In this document: one piece after another, positions 26,819 to 35,451 of the stretch
Layout of the letters: each line of letters begins with the position of its first letter
Numbering within the stretch: position 1 is the first letter of the stretch
Source: an uncultured Sphingomonas sp.
GTDB taxonomy: Bacteria > Pseudomonadota > Alphaproteobacteria > Sphingomonadales > Sphingomonadaceae
Direction: 5' to 3'
Assembly (NCBI RefSeq): GCF_913774285.1
Contig: NZ_CAJYHX010000002.1
Location: 1-64,000 of the forward strand
Length of the DNA: 64,000 bases
Notes under the pieces: generated by a model
Told to the model about the DNA's origin: nothing
Databases searched by the model: none
Seen by the model: only the letters and a program-made list of their open reading frames with translations
Program-made: the position numbers and the translations under genes

Positions 26819-28612
26819 TTATTGGCTGGCGTTTACCAGCACATAGCTAAACGACGACTGGCGGCCAAGGCCGGCCAGCAGCGCATTGAAGTCGCTCGGC
26901 CGCAGCGTCTGGCAGCCGGCCGATCCGGTCGAGCTGTTGCCGCCCTGGTGGATCAGCATCGAGCGCCCGGCGCCACGACGGTCGAGCGTGTCGGCGCCGG
27001 TGAAGCGGCCGTCATGGTTGCTGTCGCGCAGCGCCGTCTGGGTTTCGGTCGCTCGGAAGAAGCGGTTGCCGGCGAAGGTGCCCGATTGCAGTTCGTAGCG
27101 GTAATTGCCCTCGACCAGCCGGCCCAGTTCCTTGCGGCCGTCGCCATTGACGTCGGCGCCGTAGCCGCGTGCCGCGTAGACGCCGGCCGGCTCGGTGTTG
27201 CCCTGGAAGACCTGCGCGCGGTAGCTGCCATCGGCCTGGCGCGAGACCAAGGCGATCGTGTCGTTATATTCGCCGCGGCCGCCATTGGCCTGCAGCGACG
27301 AGTCATGCCGCACCGCCACCAGCACCTTGCGCCCCGCCGCGAGGTCGGCGCGGGCCTGCGCATCGCCCGAGCGGTTGATGACGGCGGCGAAGTCCGCGCC
27401 CGTGCGCGGTTCGCCGGCCGCCTTGCCCGCGATCGGTGCGGTGCCGCCGGTGGTCGCGGACGCCGGGCGATCGAACAGGGCGAGCGCCTCGCGCCGCTCG
27501 TTGGGATAGCGTTCCTGGGTGATCGAGCGCAGCTGGCTGGCCTCGGCGGGGCTGTAGTTGCCGCTCGCCGCGAGCCCCTGCAGATAGGTCGTGCGCTCGG
27601 CATAGATGTTGGAGACCAGCGCGCGGTCATAGTCGGGCGAGGCGCGGCCGACCTCCTGATCGGTGCGGCGAACCGCGGCCTCGAGCAGCTGCGGCGCACG
27701 GGCATGCTGCACCGCGCTCGACCAGGCGGCCTGCTGGACGGCGACGTGGCGGGTGCTGAGGTCGAGCCCGGTCGCGTCGCGGACCTTGTTGACGGCGGGG
27801 TCGTAATGGGTGCGCTCGATGAACGCGTGCTGTGCGTCGCGGAAGCCCTGCGGATCGCGTGCGGCGATCGCCTTCCACTGGTCGTTGAAGCTCTTGGTGC
27901 CGATGTTCGACCCCAGCTCCGCCGACCAGCGCGCGCCTTCGTGGCGCAGGAACGACTGGAGCGTGCCGGCCTTGGACGATAGCTGGTAGACGCCGTACGA
28001 CACGCCGCCGGGGTCGCCGCTGCCGTTGGAGACGGTGCCCGGTCCGCGGCCGCCGCTTTCATAGCGTTCGGAGACGCTGCCGAGGCGGACCGGTCCGCCG
28101 GTGCCGGCCTGCGTGTCGCCGGCGTTTGCGGCCGGGGCGGATCGCGGCGGGTGGGCGACCGGTGCCGCCCCGCTGCCGCCGAGGCGCAGCACCTGGCCCG
28201 GCTGGATGCGGTTGGGATTGTCGATCGCGTTGATCCGGGCCAGCGTCGCGACATCGGTGCCGCTCTGCGCCGCGATGCCCGACAGCGTCTCGCCCCGCTG
28301 CACCGTGTGCGTCGCGGCGGCGGCGGTGGCGCCGCCCGGCAGGCGAAGGGTCTGGCCGGTGGCGATGCGATCCGGGTTGCTGATCCCGTTGATCCGCGCG
28401 AGCGTCTGCCAGTCGGTGCCGAGCGCCGTCGCGATGCTGGACAGCGTGTCGCCGTGCCGGACCGTGTAGCTCGGCGGCGGCGCCAGCCGGTCGAGCGGCG
28501 AGCCGCCTGCCATCAGACGATCGAGGGGATGGGCTCCCGTCTCCGGCGTCGACGGCGGTGCGCTGCGCGCACCTTCATTGCCGGTGCGCGTGGCTGCGGT
28601 GGCTTGCAACAT
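26819..28612 (-). CDS. LysM-domain protein with muramidase-like domain and Ca-binding-type loops
   Basis: The 597-residue protein has no obvious signal peptide. Two LysM peptidoglycan-binding modules lie at residues 49-92 (YTVRHGDTLSSIATALG...) and 103-144 (HTVQRGETLSGIAAQSG...). The domain at about 176-390 begins SERYESGGRGPGTVS and GGVSYGVYQLSS, a pattern I associate with phage/T6SS-type muramidases, with Glu185 as candidate catalytic acid. The C-terminal third has two EF-hand/dockerin-like loops (DVNGDGRKELG, DSNHDGRFTGADTL). It ends with IHQGGNSSTGSAGCQTL, reminiscent of L,D-transpeptidase-like domains of phage tail hydrolases. Lack of a Sec signal suggests export by another route or a phage-like origin. 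It is divergent from hscC. Confidence 0.75.
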   Translation of the reverse strand: MLQATAATRTGNEGARSAPPSTPETGAHPLDRLMAGGSPLDRLAPPPSYTVRHGDTLSSIATALGTDWQTLARINGISNPDRIATGQTLRLPGGATAAAATHTVQRGETLSGIAAQSGTDVATLARINAIDNPNRIQPGQVLRLGGSGAAPVAHPPRSAPAANAGDTQAGTGGPVRLGSVSERYESGGRGPGTVSNGSGDPGGVSYGVYQLSSKAGTLQSFLRHEGARWSAELGSNIGTKSFNDQWKAIAARDPQGFRDAQHAFIERTHYDPAVNKVRDATGLDLSTRHVAVQQAAWSSAVQHARAPQLLEAAVRRTDQEVGRASPDYDRALVSNIYAERTTYLQGLAASGNYSPAEASQLRSITQERYPNERREALALFDRPASATTGGTAPIAGKAAGEPRTGADFAAVINRSGDAQARADLAAGRKVLVAVRHDSSLQANGGRGEYNDTIALVSRQADGSYRAQVFQGNTEPAGVYAARGYGADVNGDGRKELGRLVEGNYRYELQSGTFAGNRFFRATETQTALRDSNHDGRFTGADTLDRRGAGRSMLIHQGGNSSTGSAGCQTLRPSDFNALLAGLGRQSSFSYVLVNASQ

Positions 28613-28816
28613 GCTCGGACCTACTCTTCCAGTCTGCGGAAGACGTGCTGATACGACGCCTTGTCCGGGCGCCCCATCAACGAATCGATTAGGCCCGGCG
28701 CCCGCGCATGCACGACCGGTCCTGCGACGTGTCGAGATAGCGGCGCCAAATCGCGGTTCTCGCGGCGGAATCGTCCTAGAATAGCTCTGTTCGTCGGGGC
28801 GGCGCGGGGGGATTTC
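28613..28816. promoter_or_regulatory. Divergent promoter region between the LysM/muramidase gene and hscC
   Basis: The 204-base spacer between two divergently transcribed operons must contain both promoters. I see no clear operator; a moderately AT-rich stretch with TAGAATAGCT near 28778-28787 could be a -10 for hscC. Confidence 0.35.
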
Positions 28817-30508
28817 GTGATTGTAGGTATCGATCTTGGCACCACCAACAGCGCGATCGCGCGCTGGGGGGACGGCGGGCCGGAGCTGATTCCGAACAGC
28901 CTGGGCGAGTTTCTCACCCCCTCGGCGGTGAGCCTGACCGATGATGGCGAGGTGCTCGTCGGCCGGGCGGCGCGCGATCGCCAGCCGGTCTATCCGGATC
29001 GCACCGCCACCGCATTCAAGCGGCTGATCGGCACGCAGAAGCCGATCCAGCTCGGCGGCACGTCGTTCACCGCGGAGGAAGTCTCGGCGCTGGTGCTCAA
29101 GAGCCTCAAGGCCGATGCCGAGCGGCACTGCGGCGAGGCGGTGACCAGCGCGGTGATCACCGTGCCCGCCTATTTCAGCGACCGCCAGCGCAAGGCGACG
29201 CGCCGCGCGGGCGAGCTGGCCGGGCTCAAGGTCGAGCGGCTGGTCAACGAGCCCACTGCCGCCGCGCTCGCCTATGGCATCGCCGACCGCGAGGACCGCG
29301 ATCCCTTCCTCGTCTTCGATCTGGGCGGCGGCACCTTCGACGTCTCGATCGTCGAGATCTTCGACGGGGTGATCGAGGTCCGCGCCTCGGCCGGCGACAA
29401 CCGGCTGGGCGGCGAGGATTTCAACGAGGTGATCGTCGGCATCGCCAAGGAGCGGCTGCGGCTGCCGCTCGGGCCGGCGCATCCCAAGCTGCGCGAACAG
29501 GCGCGCGCCGCCGCCGAGCGCACCCGCCGCGCGCTGAGCGACGCCGAGGCCGCCACTTTCGACATCGTCTGGCAGGACGAGCTGCTGTCGACCACCATCA
29601 CCGCCGAGCAGTTCGAGGCGGCCGCCGCACCGCTGCTCGACCGGCTGCGCGAGCCGGTGCTGCGGGCGATGCGCGACAGCAAGCTGCGCGCCGACACGCT
29701 GAGCGAGATCGTGCTGGTCGGCGGCGCCACGCGGATGCCGATCGTCCGCAAGGCGGTGACGCGAATGTTTGCGCGCTTCCCCAACGCCACCGTCCATCCC
29801 GACCATGCCATCGCGCTGGGCGCCGCGGTGCAGGCGGGCCTGCGCGAACGCAAGGCGGATCTGGACGAAATCCGGCTGACCGACGTCTGCCCGTTCAGTC
29901 TGGGCGTCGAGACCATGACGCGCGATGCGAATGGCGGGCTCCACGGCGGGCGGTTTGCGCCGATCCTCGAGCGCAACACCGTGCTGCCCGCCAGTCGCGT
30001 GCACCGCTTCCAGACCGTTCATGCCCAGCAGCGCTTCGTGAAGTTCTGCATCTACCAGGGCGAAGCGCGGATGGTGGCGGGCAACATCAAGCTGGGCGAT
30101 GTCGAGATCCCGGTGCCGCCGCGCGGCGCCGGCGAAGTCGAAGTGGACTGCCGCTTCACCTATGATGTGAGCGGGTTGCTCGAGGTCGACGTGGTCGTAC
30201 CGGAGACCGGCGAGACCCGGCAGCTCGTCATCGCCGATGAGGGAATGGATGCGGGCGAGGCGGAGGCGCGCCGCAGCGCGCTCGCGGCGCTGAAGATCCA
30301 CCCGCGCGACCAGGCGGTGAACCAGGCGCTGATCGCCCGCGCGGAGCGCTGCTACGAAGCCTTTCTGGGCGACCAGCGCGCCGCGATCGGGCAATTGCTC
30401 GCCCATTTCGAAAGCGTGCTCGCGACGCAGGATCCCCATGCGATCGCCGAGGCGACGGCGATGATCACTGCACGGCTGGATGCGCTGGAAGGAGAGCGCT
30501 ACCTGTGA
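28817..30508 (+). CDS. hscC: Specialised Hsp70 chaperone HscC
   Basis: The 563-residue Hsp70 is shorter than DnaK and close to the length of E. coli HscC (about 556). Nucleotide-binding motifs: IDLGTTNSAIARWGDG (5-20), VNEPTAAALAYG (143-154), FDLGGGTFDVSIVE (167-180) and VLVGGATRMPIV. HscC-type signatures include LIPNSLGEFLTPSAVSL, DVCPFSLGVE, YDVSGLLEVDV and ALKIHPRD. It hydrolyses ATP to bind and release client peptides in the cytoplasm; clients are unknown. GTG 28817 has a GGGGGG Shine-Dalgarno; there is no better upstream start. The stop overlaps the start of the next gene by four bases (GTGA), so the two are translationally coupled, as hscC is with J-domain genes in E. coli. Confidence 0.9.
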   Translation: MIVGIDLGTTNSAIARWGDGGPELIPNSLGEFLTPSAVSLTDDGEVLVGRAARDRQPVYPDRTATAFKRLIGTQKPIQLGGTSFTAEEVSALVLKSLKADAERHCGEAVTSAVITVPAYFSDRQRKATRRAGELAGLKVERLVNEPTAAALAYGIADREDRDPFLVFDLGGGTFDVSIVEIFDGVIEVRASAGDNRLGGEDFNEVIVGIAKERLRLPLGPAHPKLREQARAAAERTRRALSDAEAATFDIVWQDELLSTTITAEQFEAAAAPLLDRLREPVLRAMRDSKLRADTLSEIVLVGGATRMPIVRKAVTRMFARFPNATVHPDHAIALGAAVQAGLRERKADLDEIRLTDVCPFSLGVETMTRDANGGLHGGRFAPILERNTVLPASRVHRFQTVHAQQRFVKFCIYQGEARMVAGNIKLGDVEIPVPPRGAGEVEVDCRFTYDVSGLLEVDVVVPETGETRQLVIADEGMDAGEAEARRSALAALKIHPRDQAVNQALIARAERCYEAFLGDQRAAIGQLLAHFESVLATQDPHAIAEATAMITARLDALEGERYL

Positions 30509-32322
30509 GCAGTCCCTGGGAGACGCTGGGTATCGAGCCGACCGGCGACGTGAAGGCGGTCCGCAGGGCCTATGCACAGCGGCTGAAGGCGATCGATCCG
30601 GACAGCGACGTCGCGGGCTTCACCGCGCTTCGTCAGGCGCGCGACTGGGCGATGCGACTGGCCGAGTTGCACGCTGAGGTCGCGGATCCGTCCACCCCCA
30701 TGGTCGTACTGGCATCCGACGAGATCGTGTACATGCCGCCGGGCCCGGAGGCAGCGGCCGAGCAGGCCGAGGTTGAGGCTGTGGACGCAAGCGCGGCCAC
30801 CCCGCCGCCCGAGGACATGCCGCCCGCCGCCGCCCCGCCGCCGTCGCTGGAGCCGTCCGAAGAGGCCGTACGCATGGCGCAGGCCGATGCTGCTGCGGCG
30901 CCGCCTGCACCGCCGCTCGACCTGCGGCGGGAAGCCAATTTCGGCGCGCTGCAGGCGCTGTACGCGATGGTGTACGATCGCACGCGCCGCATTTCACAGG
31001 CCGAGATGAGCGCGCTGGTCGAACGCGTCCTCGCCGATCCGGCGATGCAGAATCTCGACCATGCCGATCATGTCGAACGCTTCTTCATCGACACCATCGT
31101 CCGGGGCACGCCGCGCAGCGACCCGATGGTCGATCCCGCGATTGCCTATTTCGGATGGGGCGCGCCCGATACCGAACTGCAACGCTCGGAAGCGCTGACC
31201 TGGATCCTCCAGCGCGCGAAGGACCGCTATTTCGAGATCGAGCTTCGCACTCAGAACCAGCCGCTATATCGCTTCCTGCGGCGGCTGCGGCTGCCGCCGC
31301 CGACGGGGCTGGGCGGCTGGATCGACGGCTGGGTCGCCGGGGCGCAGGTCGAATATGTGCTCGGCTATCTGCAGACCTATCACCCGACGGTCGTCACGGG
31401 GCTGAACGCGGCTGCCGTCGACTGGTGGCGCGACCGCATCCAGCACCAGAGCGAGGCCGCATTCCCGATCGGCTATCTCTACAATGTTCGGCGCAAGGCC
31501 GTATTTGCCAAACCGGTCGAGCAGGCCGGCCGGGCAACCATGGCGGGAATCGGCCCGATCCTCCTCCTGTTTTTCTTCCTGGGCGCGATCGTTCTTGGCG
31601 TCACCGACGACGGGACCTCCTCCCGCCATCGCCGCTACGCCTCGGTCGACCGTGCCGGCGACACGCGGGCCAGGTACAACCCCCTGTTGGTCTTGTTCGA
31701 TCGTGATCTGGATCTTTTGCTCGACCGGTTCACCAACGGCGCGCTGACCCGTGCCGAACTGCAAAGGATCAACCCGCGGCTTTATGACCGGCTGTTGGGC
31801 GAATGGCAGGCGGCGCAGGCGACGCGCGGCAGCGACTCGCACCTGTCATTCGAGGTGCTGGCAGAAAGGGTAGGCGGCATCTTCTCCAAGCTGATGGCCC
31901 GGGTGTTGCGTGACGGGGACGACAAGCTGCTGCTCGACTACGCGGCCTATTACGAGGCGCGCCTCCGCTGGGCCGAGCGCGCCTCGCCCGAGGAATGCGT
32001 CACCTTCCTGGAGGGCGGGCCCAGCGGGGCGGGGCCGAACGAGCTGCACGATAGGCGCTACGACCTGCTTGCCCGCGCGATCCGCACCGGCACCCCGCCG
32101 GCCAATGACGTCAAGGATACCGGCCGCTACACCATTCCGCCGACCCTGCTGGAGGAAGCGATGACGCGCGCCCGGCTCGACCGCGCGGCGTTCGAGGCGG
32201 CGCTGAATCGCGAGGGGCCGCAGGTTGCGATCTGCAATGCGCGGATCGCCCTGATCGACACCGCGCTGGCCCGGCGGGACAAGGTGGGGATAAAGCTGCT
32301 GCGCGGCATGTTCGGGGGGTGA
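30505..32322 (+). CDS. J-like-domain membrane protein, predicted HscC partner
   Basis: The 605-residue protein begins SSPWETLGIEPTGDVKAVRR, a J-domain-like start as in E. coli DjlB/DjlC. The loop expected to carry HPD reads AIDPDSDVAGF, so the ATPase-stimulating motif is altered, as in some HscC-specific J proteins. A Pro/Ala-rich linker (about 70-135) precedes a helical region with FGALQALYAMVYDRTRRIS. A transmembrane helix (AGIGPILLLFFFLGAIVLGV, about 346-365) follows, then a long helical C-terminal domain. GTG 30505 overlaps the hscC stop. It likely tethers HscC to the inner membrane for a dedicated client; this is inference from pairing and topology. Confidence 0.8.
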   Translation: MSSPWETLGIEPTGDVKAVRRAYAQRLKAIDPDSDVAGFTALRQARDWAMRLAELHAEVADPSTPMVVLASDEIVYMPPGPEAAAEQAEVEAVDASAATPPPEDMPPAAAPPPSLEPSEEAVRMAQADAAAAPPAPPLDLRREANFGALQALYAMVYDRTRRISQAEMSALVERVLADPAMQNLDHADHVERFFIDTIVRGTPRSDPMVDPAIAYFGWGAPDTELQRSEALTWILQRAKDRYFEIELRTQNQPLYRFLRRLRLPPPTGLGGWIDGWVAGAQVEYVLGYLQTYHPTVVTGLNAAAVDWWRDRIQHQSEAAFPIGYLYNVRRKAVFAKPVEQAGRATMAGIGPILLLFFFLGAIVLGVTDDGTSSRHRRYASVDRAGDTRARYNPLLVLFDRDLDLLLDRFTNGALTRAELQRINPRLYDRLLGEWQAAQATRGSDSHLSFEVLAERVGGIFSKLMARVLRDGDDKLLLDYAAYYEARLRWAERASPEECVTFLEGGPSGAGPNELHDRRYDLLARAIRTGTPPANDVKDTGRYTIPPTLLEEAMTRARLDRAAFEAALNREGPQVAICNARIALIDTALARRDKVGIKLLRGMFGG

Positions 32323-32428
32323 GGGCACCCGAACATGTGAACCCCGGCTAAGCAAGAGGTTGGCTGCTCCTGGCGCGTGCAGGGCCTGGTGCGGTCAGCG
32401 CAACGCCCCTTGCCTCAACGCCGCTGCC

Positions 32429-33067
32429 TCATTTCGCAGGCGTTTGCTCGAACGATACCGAGACCATGCGCGTGTCGAATATCGGCCCGTATTTGATCCC
32501 TTGTGTTGGCGTCGGCGCCTGTAGCATCACCTGCGCACACGCCACCTTGTCGATCGCGGCGACGCCGCTGGTCACCTCTACCCGGCACGCATCCGGTGAG
32601 CCTGATTTTGCAAAATGTACCCGCGTCAGCGCGGGTCTGGCATAGCCGGCCGGCAGCTTCGCCACGTCAACGATGAGGTCAATTCGCGGAATTTCCCCCG
32701 GTGTCGAACCGTCCGACGCCGCCCATCCGAACTTGTTGGAATAGGTCGCGCGGATTGGCGTTCCCGAAGGATCACGTGCCGGGCTGAACCGGGCGCGCTT
32801 CAGCAGAATGGCGCAACTATGCTGATCGAGCAGCAGGTACCCGGATGTCGCGGTGATATGGCAGCCATCCGGCGTACCCGTCGTGTCCACGGTCAGGATG
32901 AAGTCTACCCGGCCGGCCTTGCCCTTGTCGACTGCGCTGGAGGGGTAATCCGCATCGGTTACCCAGCTGGAGGGTGCCGTCTTCGGCTTCAGCGGTGTGG
33001 CAAGTGGCCCCTTCGGCACTTCGCCGGCCTGCCCCAACGCCAGTGCCACCAACATGATCCACGCCAT
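32429..33067 (-). CDS. Protein with TonB C-terminal-like domains
   Basis: The 212-residue protein has a short N-terminal hydrophobic stretch (MAWIMLVALALGQAG), probably a signal peptide. A TonB-C-like domain follows: DYPSSAVDKGKAGRVDFILT, then DGCHITATSGYLLLDQHSCA and RARFSPARDPSGTP. This is the alpha-beta arrangement by which TonB family proteins contact receptors. The second half (IDLIVDVAKLPAGYARPALT... CRVEVTSGVAAIDKVACAQV) looks like a degenerate second copy. It lacks the long Pro-rich spacer and N-terminal anchor of a true energiser, so it may be a periplasmic TonB-like accessory protein. ATG 33067 has GGGGGAG upstream. It converges with the J-like gene. Confidence 0.65.
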   Translation of the reverse strand: MAWIMLVALALGQAGEVPKGPLATPLKPKTAPSSWVTDADYPSSAVDKGKAGRVDFILTVDTTGTPDGCHITATSGYLLLDQHSCAILLKRARFSPARDPSGTPIRATYSNKFGWAASDGSTPGEIPRIDLIVDVAKLPAGYARPALTRVHFAKSGSPDACRVEVTSGVAAIDKVACAQVMLQAPTPTQGIKYGPIFDTRMVSVSFEQTPAK

Positions 33068-33403
33068 CCGCCACTCCCCCTTGTGCGCTTCCAGTGTGGC
33101 GCGGGATCCGCTGCCAAATCAAGCGTTGCGGCGCGGAGCCTATCGATCGCTCCCCGCTTCCGCCGCAGCTCGCACCCCGTCGCGGACGTGGCGAGTCGAA
33201 CGATGCCCCGGGGGTCGAACGATTCGCCTGCGGTGGCAGTGCATAAGCCAGGCTTCCGGCGAGAAACCAGGGCGGACCATGGAACATGGCGAACCGGGAC
33301 GAGCGCAGGTTCGTAGGGGCTTGGGGCAACGGCGCCGCCGACACGAAAAGGGCCGGGATCGCTCCCGGCCCTTCCTGCCAGTCCCGACGGGCTCGCGATG
33401 CGA
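33068..33403. other. Intergenic region downstream of the TbpB-like gene
   Basis: About 335 bases. They hold the promoter side of the TonB-C gene and the terminator at 33346-33371; I see nothing else of note. Confidence 0.4.
33346..33371 (-). terminator. Rho-independent terminator of the TbpB-like gene
   Basis: On the minus strand GGGCCGGG pairs with CCCGGCCC around six bases and is followed by TTTTC, about 32 bases after the stop. Its sequence is almost the same as the terminator at 35397-35426. Confidence 0.8.
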
Positions 33404-35269
33404 TTACCGCTTGCCGAGGGCGACGCCGGTGAGCGTGGTACCATTGCCAACGAGCTGGGGCAGGAGATTGAACGCGCCGCCCACTTCCTGTGCGGTAGGG
33501 CCGAAGTAACGCCCGGTGAAGGTCCCGCCGCCGCCGGAGACAAAGCCGGAAAGCTTGCCGTCGAACTCCCGTATCGACAGGCTGAACGATCCGAAATTCA
33601 CGCTCGCGCCCGTGGCCAGATCCTTGCCGACCGGGCTTAGTGTCAGCGTGCCGCTTGCGGAGGCGAAGTTCATCTGGAGGCTCGACGTTCCGGACAAGGC
33701 ATACAGGCTGCCTTGTCCGGCGCTGGAAACGCCCGTGCCATACAACACGCCGTTGAAGGTCGCGCTGCCGGTGAGCGGAATCTGGCTTAGCGGCGTTTCA
33801 TATCCGAACGGAACATAGGCAACGCGTCGCGTCGTAACGCCGCCGGGTGCCGAGGGAACGGTGTTGTCGGTCCAGTAGAAGCTGAGATAGGACAGCGCGA
33901 GCTCGCTGTTGCTGCCTCCCGGGCGATAGAATTTGATGTCTACCGGATCACCAAGGGCCGTCTTCGTGCGGTAGGCGGTGAACTGCGGATCGGCCTGCGC
34001 GGCGAGTTTCTCTGCGGCGCCGACGCCGAACTGATCGAATATCACCTCAGACGTTCCGCCGATGGACAGTCTCTGCACCTTCGTCGCATAGCGGTCCGCC
34101 GCCGCCGCATAGTCGAGGCCGGCATCCACGCCGCTCTGGGTGGTCAGGCGCAGATTGCCATTCGCGTCCTTGATCGGGCCGGACGCGTTGCTCTCGTAGA
34201 TCACCACGGCAGCGGTCCGCCCGGTGAAACTGGCATCCTTGTTCAGCTCGGTGAGCTTTTGCGGGCTCGCGGCAGCGTCGCCGCGACGCCCGAGCAGCGA
34301 CCCGGCAATCGCTTCCCCGATCCTGCTGGTGCCCCAGAAAGACAGCCCGATTTCGTCGCTGGCGGGACCGTAGAAGCGCCCGCTGAAGCCGCCGGTGGTC
34401 GGCTCTAAAACCCGCACCGTCATCGAACCGGACAGGCTGTTGGTCGACGCCGCGATCGCGCCGCTGCCAGACCACCGTCCGACGGGTCGGACGGCGTTCT
34501 CTTTGAGATAGCCGATCGTGTTGAAGGTGCCGGCGGTATCGATCCGGCCGCTGGCGAAATCGGCCGTCAGCGTCCCGGTACCGTTCAGGGTGTTGGGCTC
34601 GAGCACGTTCGGACCGCTGTACAGGCCGATGGCGTCGACGGCATAGGTCGCCGTGCCGGTGCGGGGGAGGGCGGCGAGCGGCGTCGTGACACCATAGGTG
34701 AACGAATCGAGGCTGCCGTCCACGCTGTTGCCGTTGGCCACCGCCCGGAGCCACACGCCGGCGCCGACATACCGATAAGCGCCCGCGCCCGAAGTGCCGT
34801 TCAGCGTCAGCGTCAGCGTGTCGACGGTGTTGCCGTTGGTGAGCGTGTACAGGGCGGCATTCGTACCGACCTGCCTGGCGCTGGCGCCGAACGTCTGGCT
34901 GCGCGCGCCGCTCGTAAGCGTATAGCTGCCGCTCGTCGCGTCGTAGCGGATCTGGAGATCGCCGCCGTTCGCCGTTCCTCCGGTTGCGCCCGTATCGGTG
35001 AAGGTCGCCGCCCCGCGCGCCGAATCCGCGGCGAAGCTTTCGCTGATCAGCGCTCCGGTAAGGGACGCATTCGTGGGCGTCGGCGCAGGTGTCGGCGTCG
35101 GCGCGGGTGTCGGTGCGGGTGTCGGCGCAGGGGTCGGCGCAGGTGTGGGCGCAGGGGTCGGCGCGGGAGCGACGGGAGGCGTGATGGCCGGACCCGCACC
35201 GCCGCCGCCGCCGGAGCAAGCAGCCAAAACCAGGCACGGCGGCACCGTTGCCAGCAACCGTAACTTCAT
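33404..35269 (-). CDS. Transferrin-binding-protein-B-like surface lipoprotein
   Basis: This 621-residue lipoprotein (lipobox LAAC near residue 18, then a Gly run) has a long PA/PT repeat linker (about 33-66). Two beta-barrel modules each end in the TbpB-like signature: [20 protein letters not shown] near the middle and [20 protein letters not shown] near the C-terminus. Such TbpB-like solute-binding lipoproteins sit on the outer membrane and hand a ligand (iron carrier, haem or other) to a TonB receptor. ATG 35269 has a GGGGAC Shine-Dalgarno. The TonB receptor gene at 38094-35452 lies directly upstream on the same strand, separated by 182 bases and a terminator, so the pair may work together. 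The ligand is unknown. Confidence 0.75.
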   Translation of the reverse strand: MKLRLLATVPPCLVLAACSGGGGGAGPAITPPVAPAPTPAPTPAPTPAPTPAPTPAPTPTPAPTPTNASLTGALISESFAADSARGAATFTDTGATGGTANGGDLQIRYDATSGSYTLTSGARSQTFGASARQVGTNAALYTLTNGNTVDTLTLTLNGTSGAGAYRYVGAGVWLRAVANGNSVDGSLDSFTYGVTTPLAALPRTGTATYAVDAIGLYSGPNVLEPNTLNGTGTLTADFASGRIDTAGTFNTIGYLKENAVRPVGRWSGSGAIAASTNSLSGSMTVRVLEPTTGGFSGRFYGPASDEIGLSFWGTSRIGEAIAGSLLGRRGDAAASPQKLTELNKDASFTGRTAAVVIYESNASGPIKDANGNLRLTTQSGVDAGLDYAAAADRYATKVQRLSIGGTSEVIFDQFGVGAAEKLAAQADPQFTAYRTKTALGDPVDIKFYRPGGSNSELALSYLSFYWTDNTVPSAPGGVTTRRVAYVPFGYETPLSQIPLTGSATFNGVLYGTGVSSAGQGSLYALSGTSSLQMNFASASGTLTLSPVGKDLATGASVNFGSFSLSIREFDGKLSGFVSGGGGTFTGRYFGPTAQEVGGAFNLLPQLVGNGTTLTGVALGKR

Positions 35270-35396
35270 GTGAGATGTCCCCGTTGATCGCGCCTTTTCT
35301 TTGTCGGGGCCGCTGATCGGGGTCAATGTTTCACCGGTGCAACATCGGCGCGAATTTGGGACATGATGCGGCGCCGGCCCTTTGTGGGGCCGCCAC

Positions 35397-35426
35397 GAAA
35401 AGGGCCGGGATCGCTCCCGGCCCTTT
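35397..35426 (-). terminator. Rho-independent terminator of the TonB receptor gene
   Basis: The stem GGGCCGGG/CCCGGCCC with a six-base loop is followed on the minus strand by TTTTC. It lies just after the receptor stop at 35452. The same loop and stem recur at 33346-33371. Confidence 0.8.
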
Positions 35427-35451
35427 CGCTTTTCGCCGATCGCGTGCTCGA

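Noticed and set aside
28613..30577. Long upstream extension of the LysM protein frame to 30577 on the minus strand
   Set aside because: The extension is antisense to hscC; the start at 28612 gives a sensible N-terminus with a Shine-Dalgarno.
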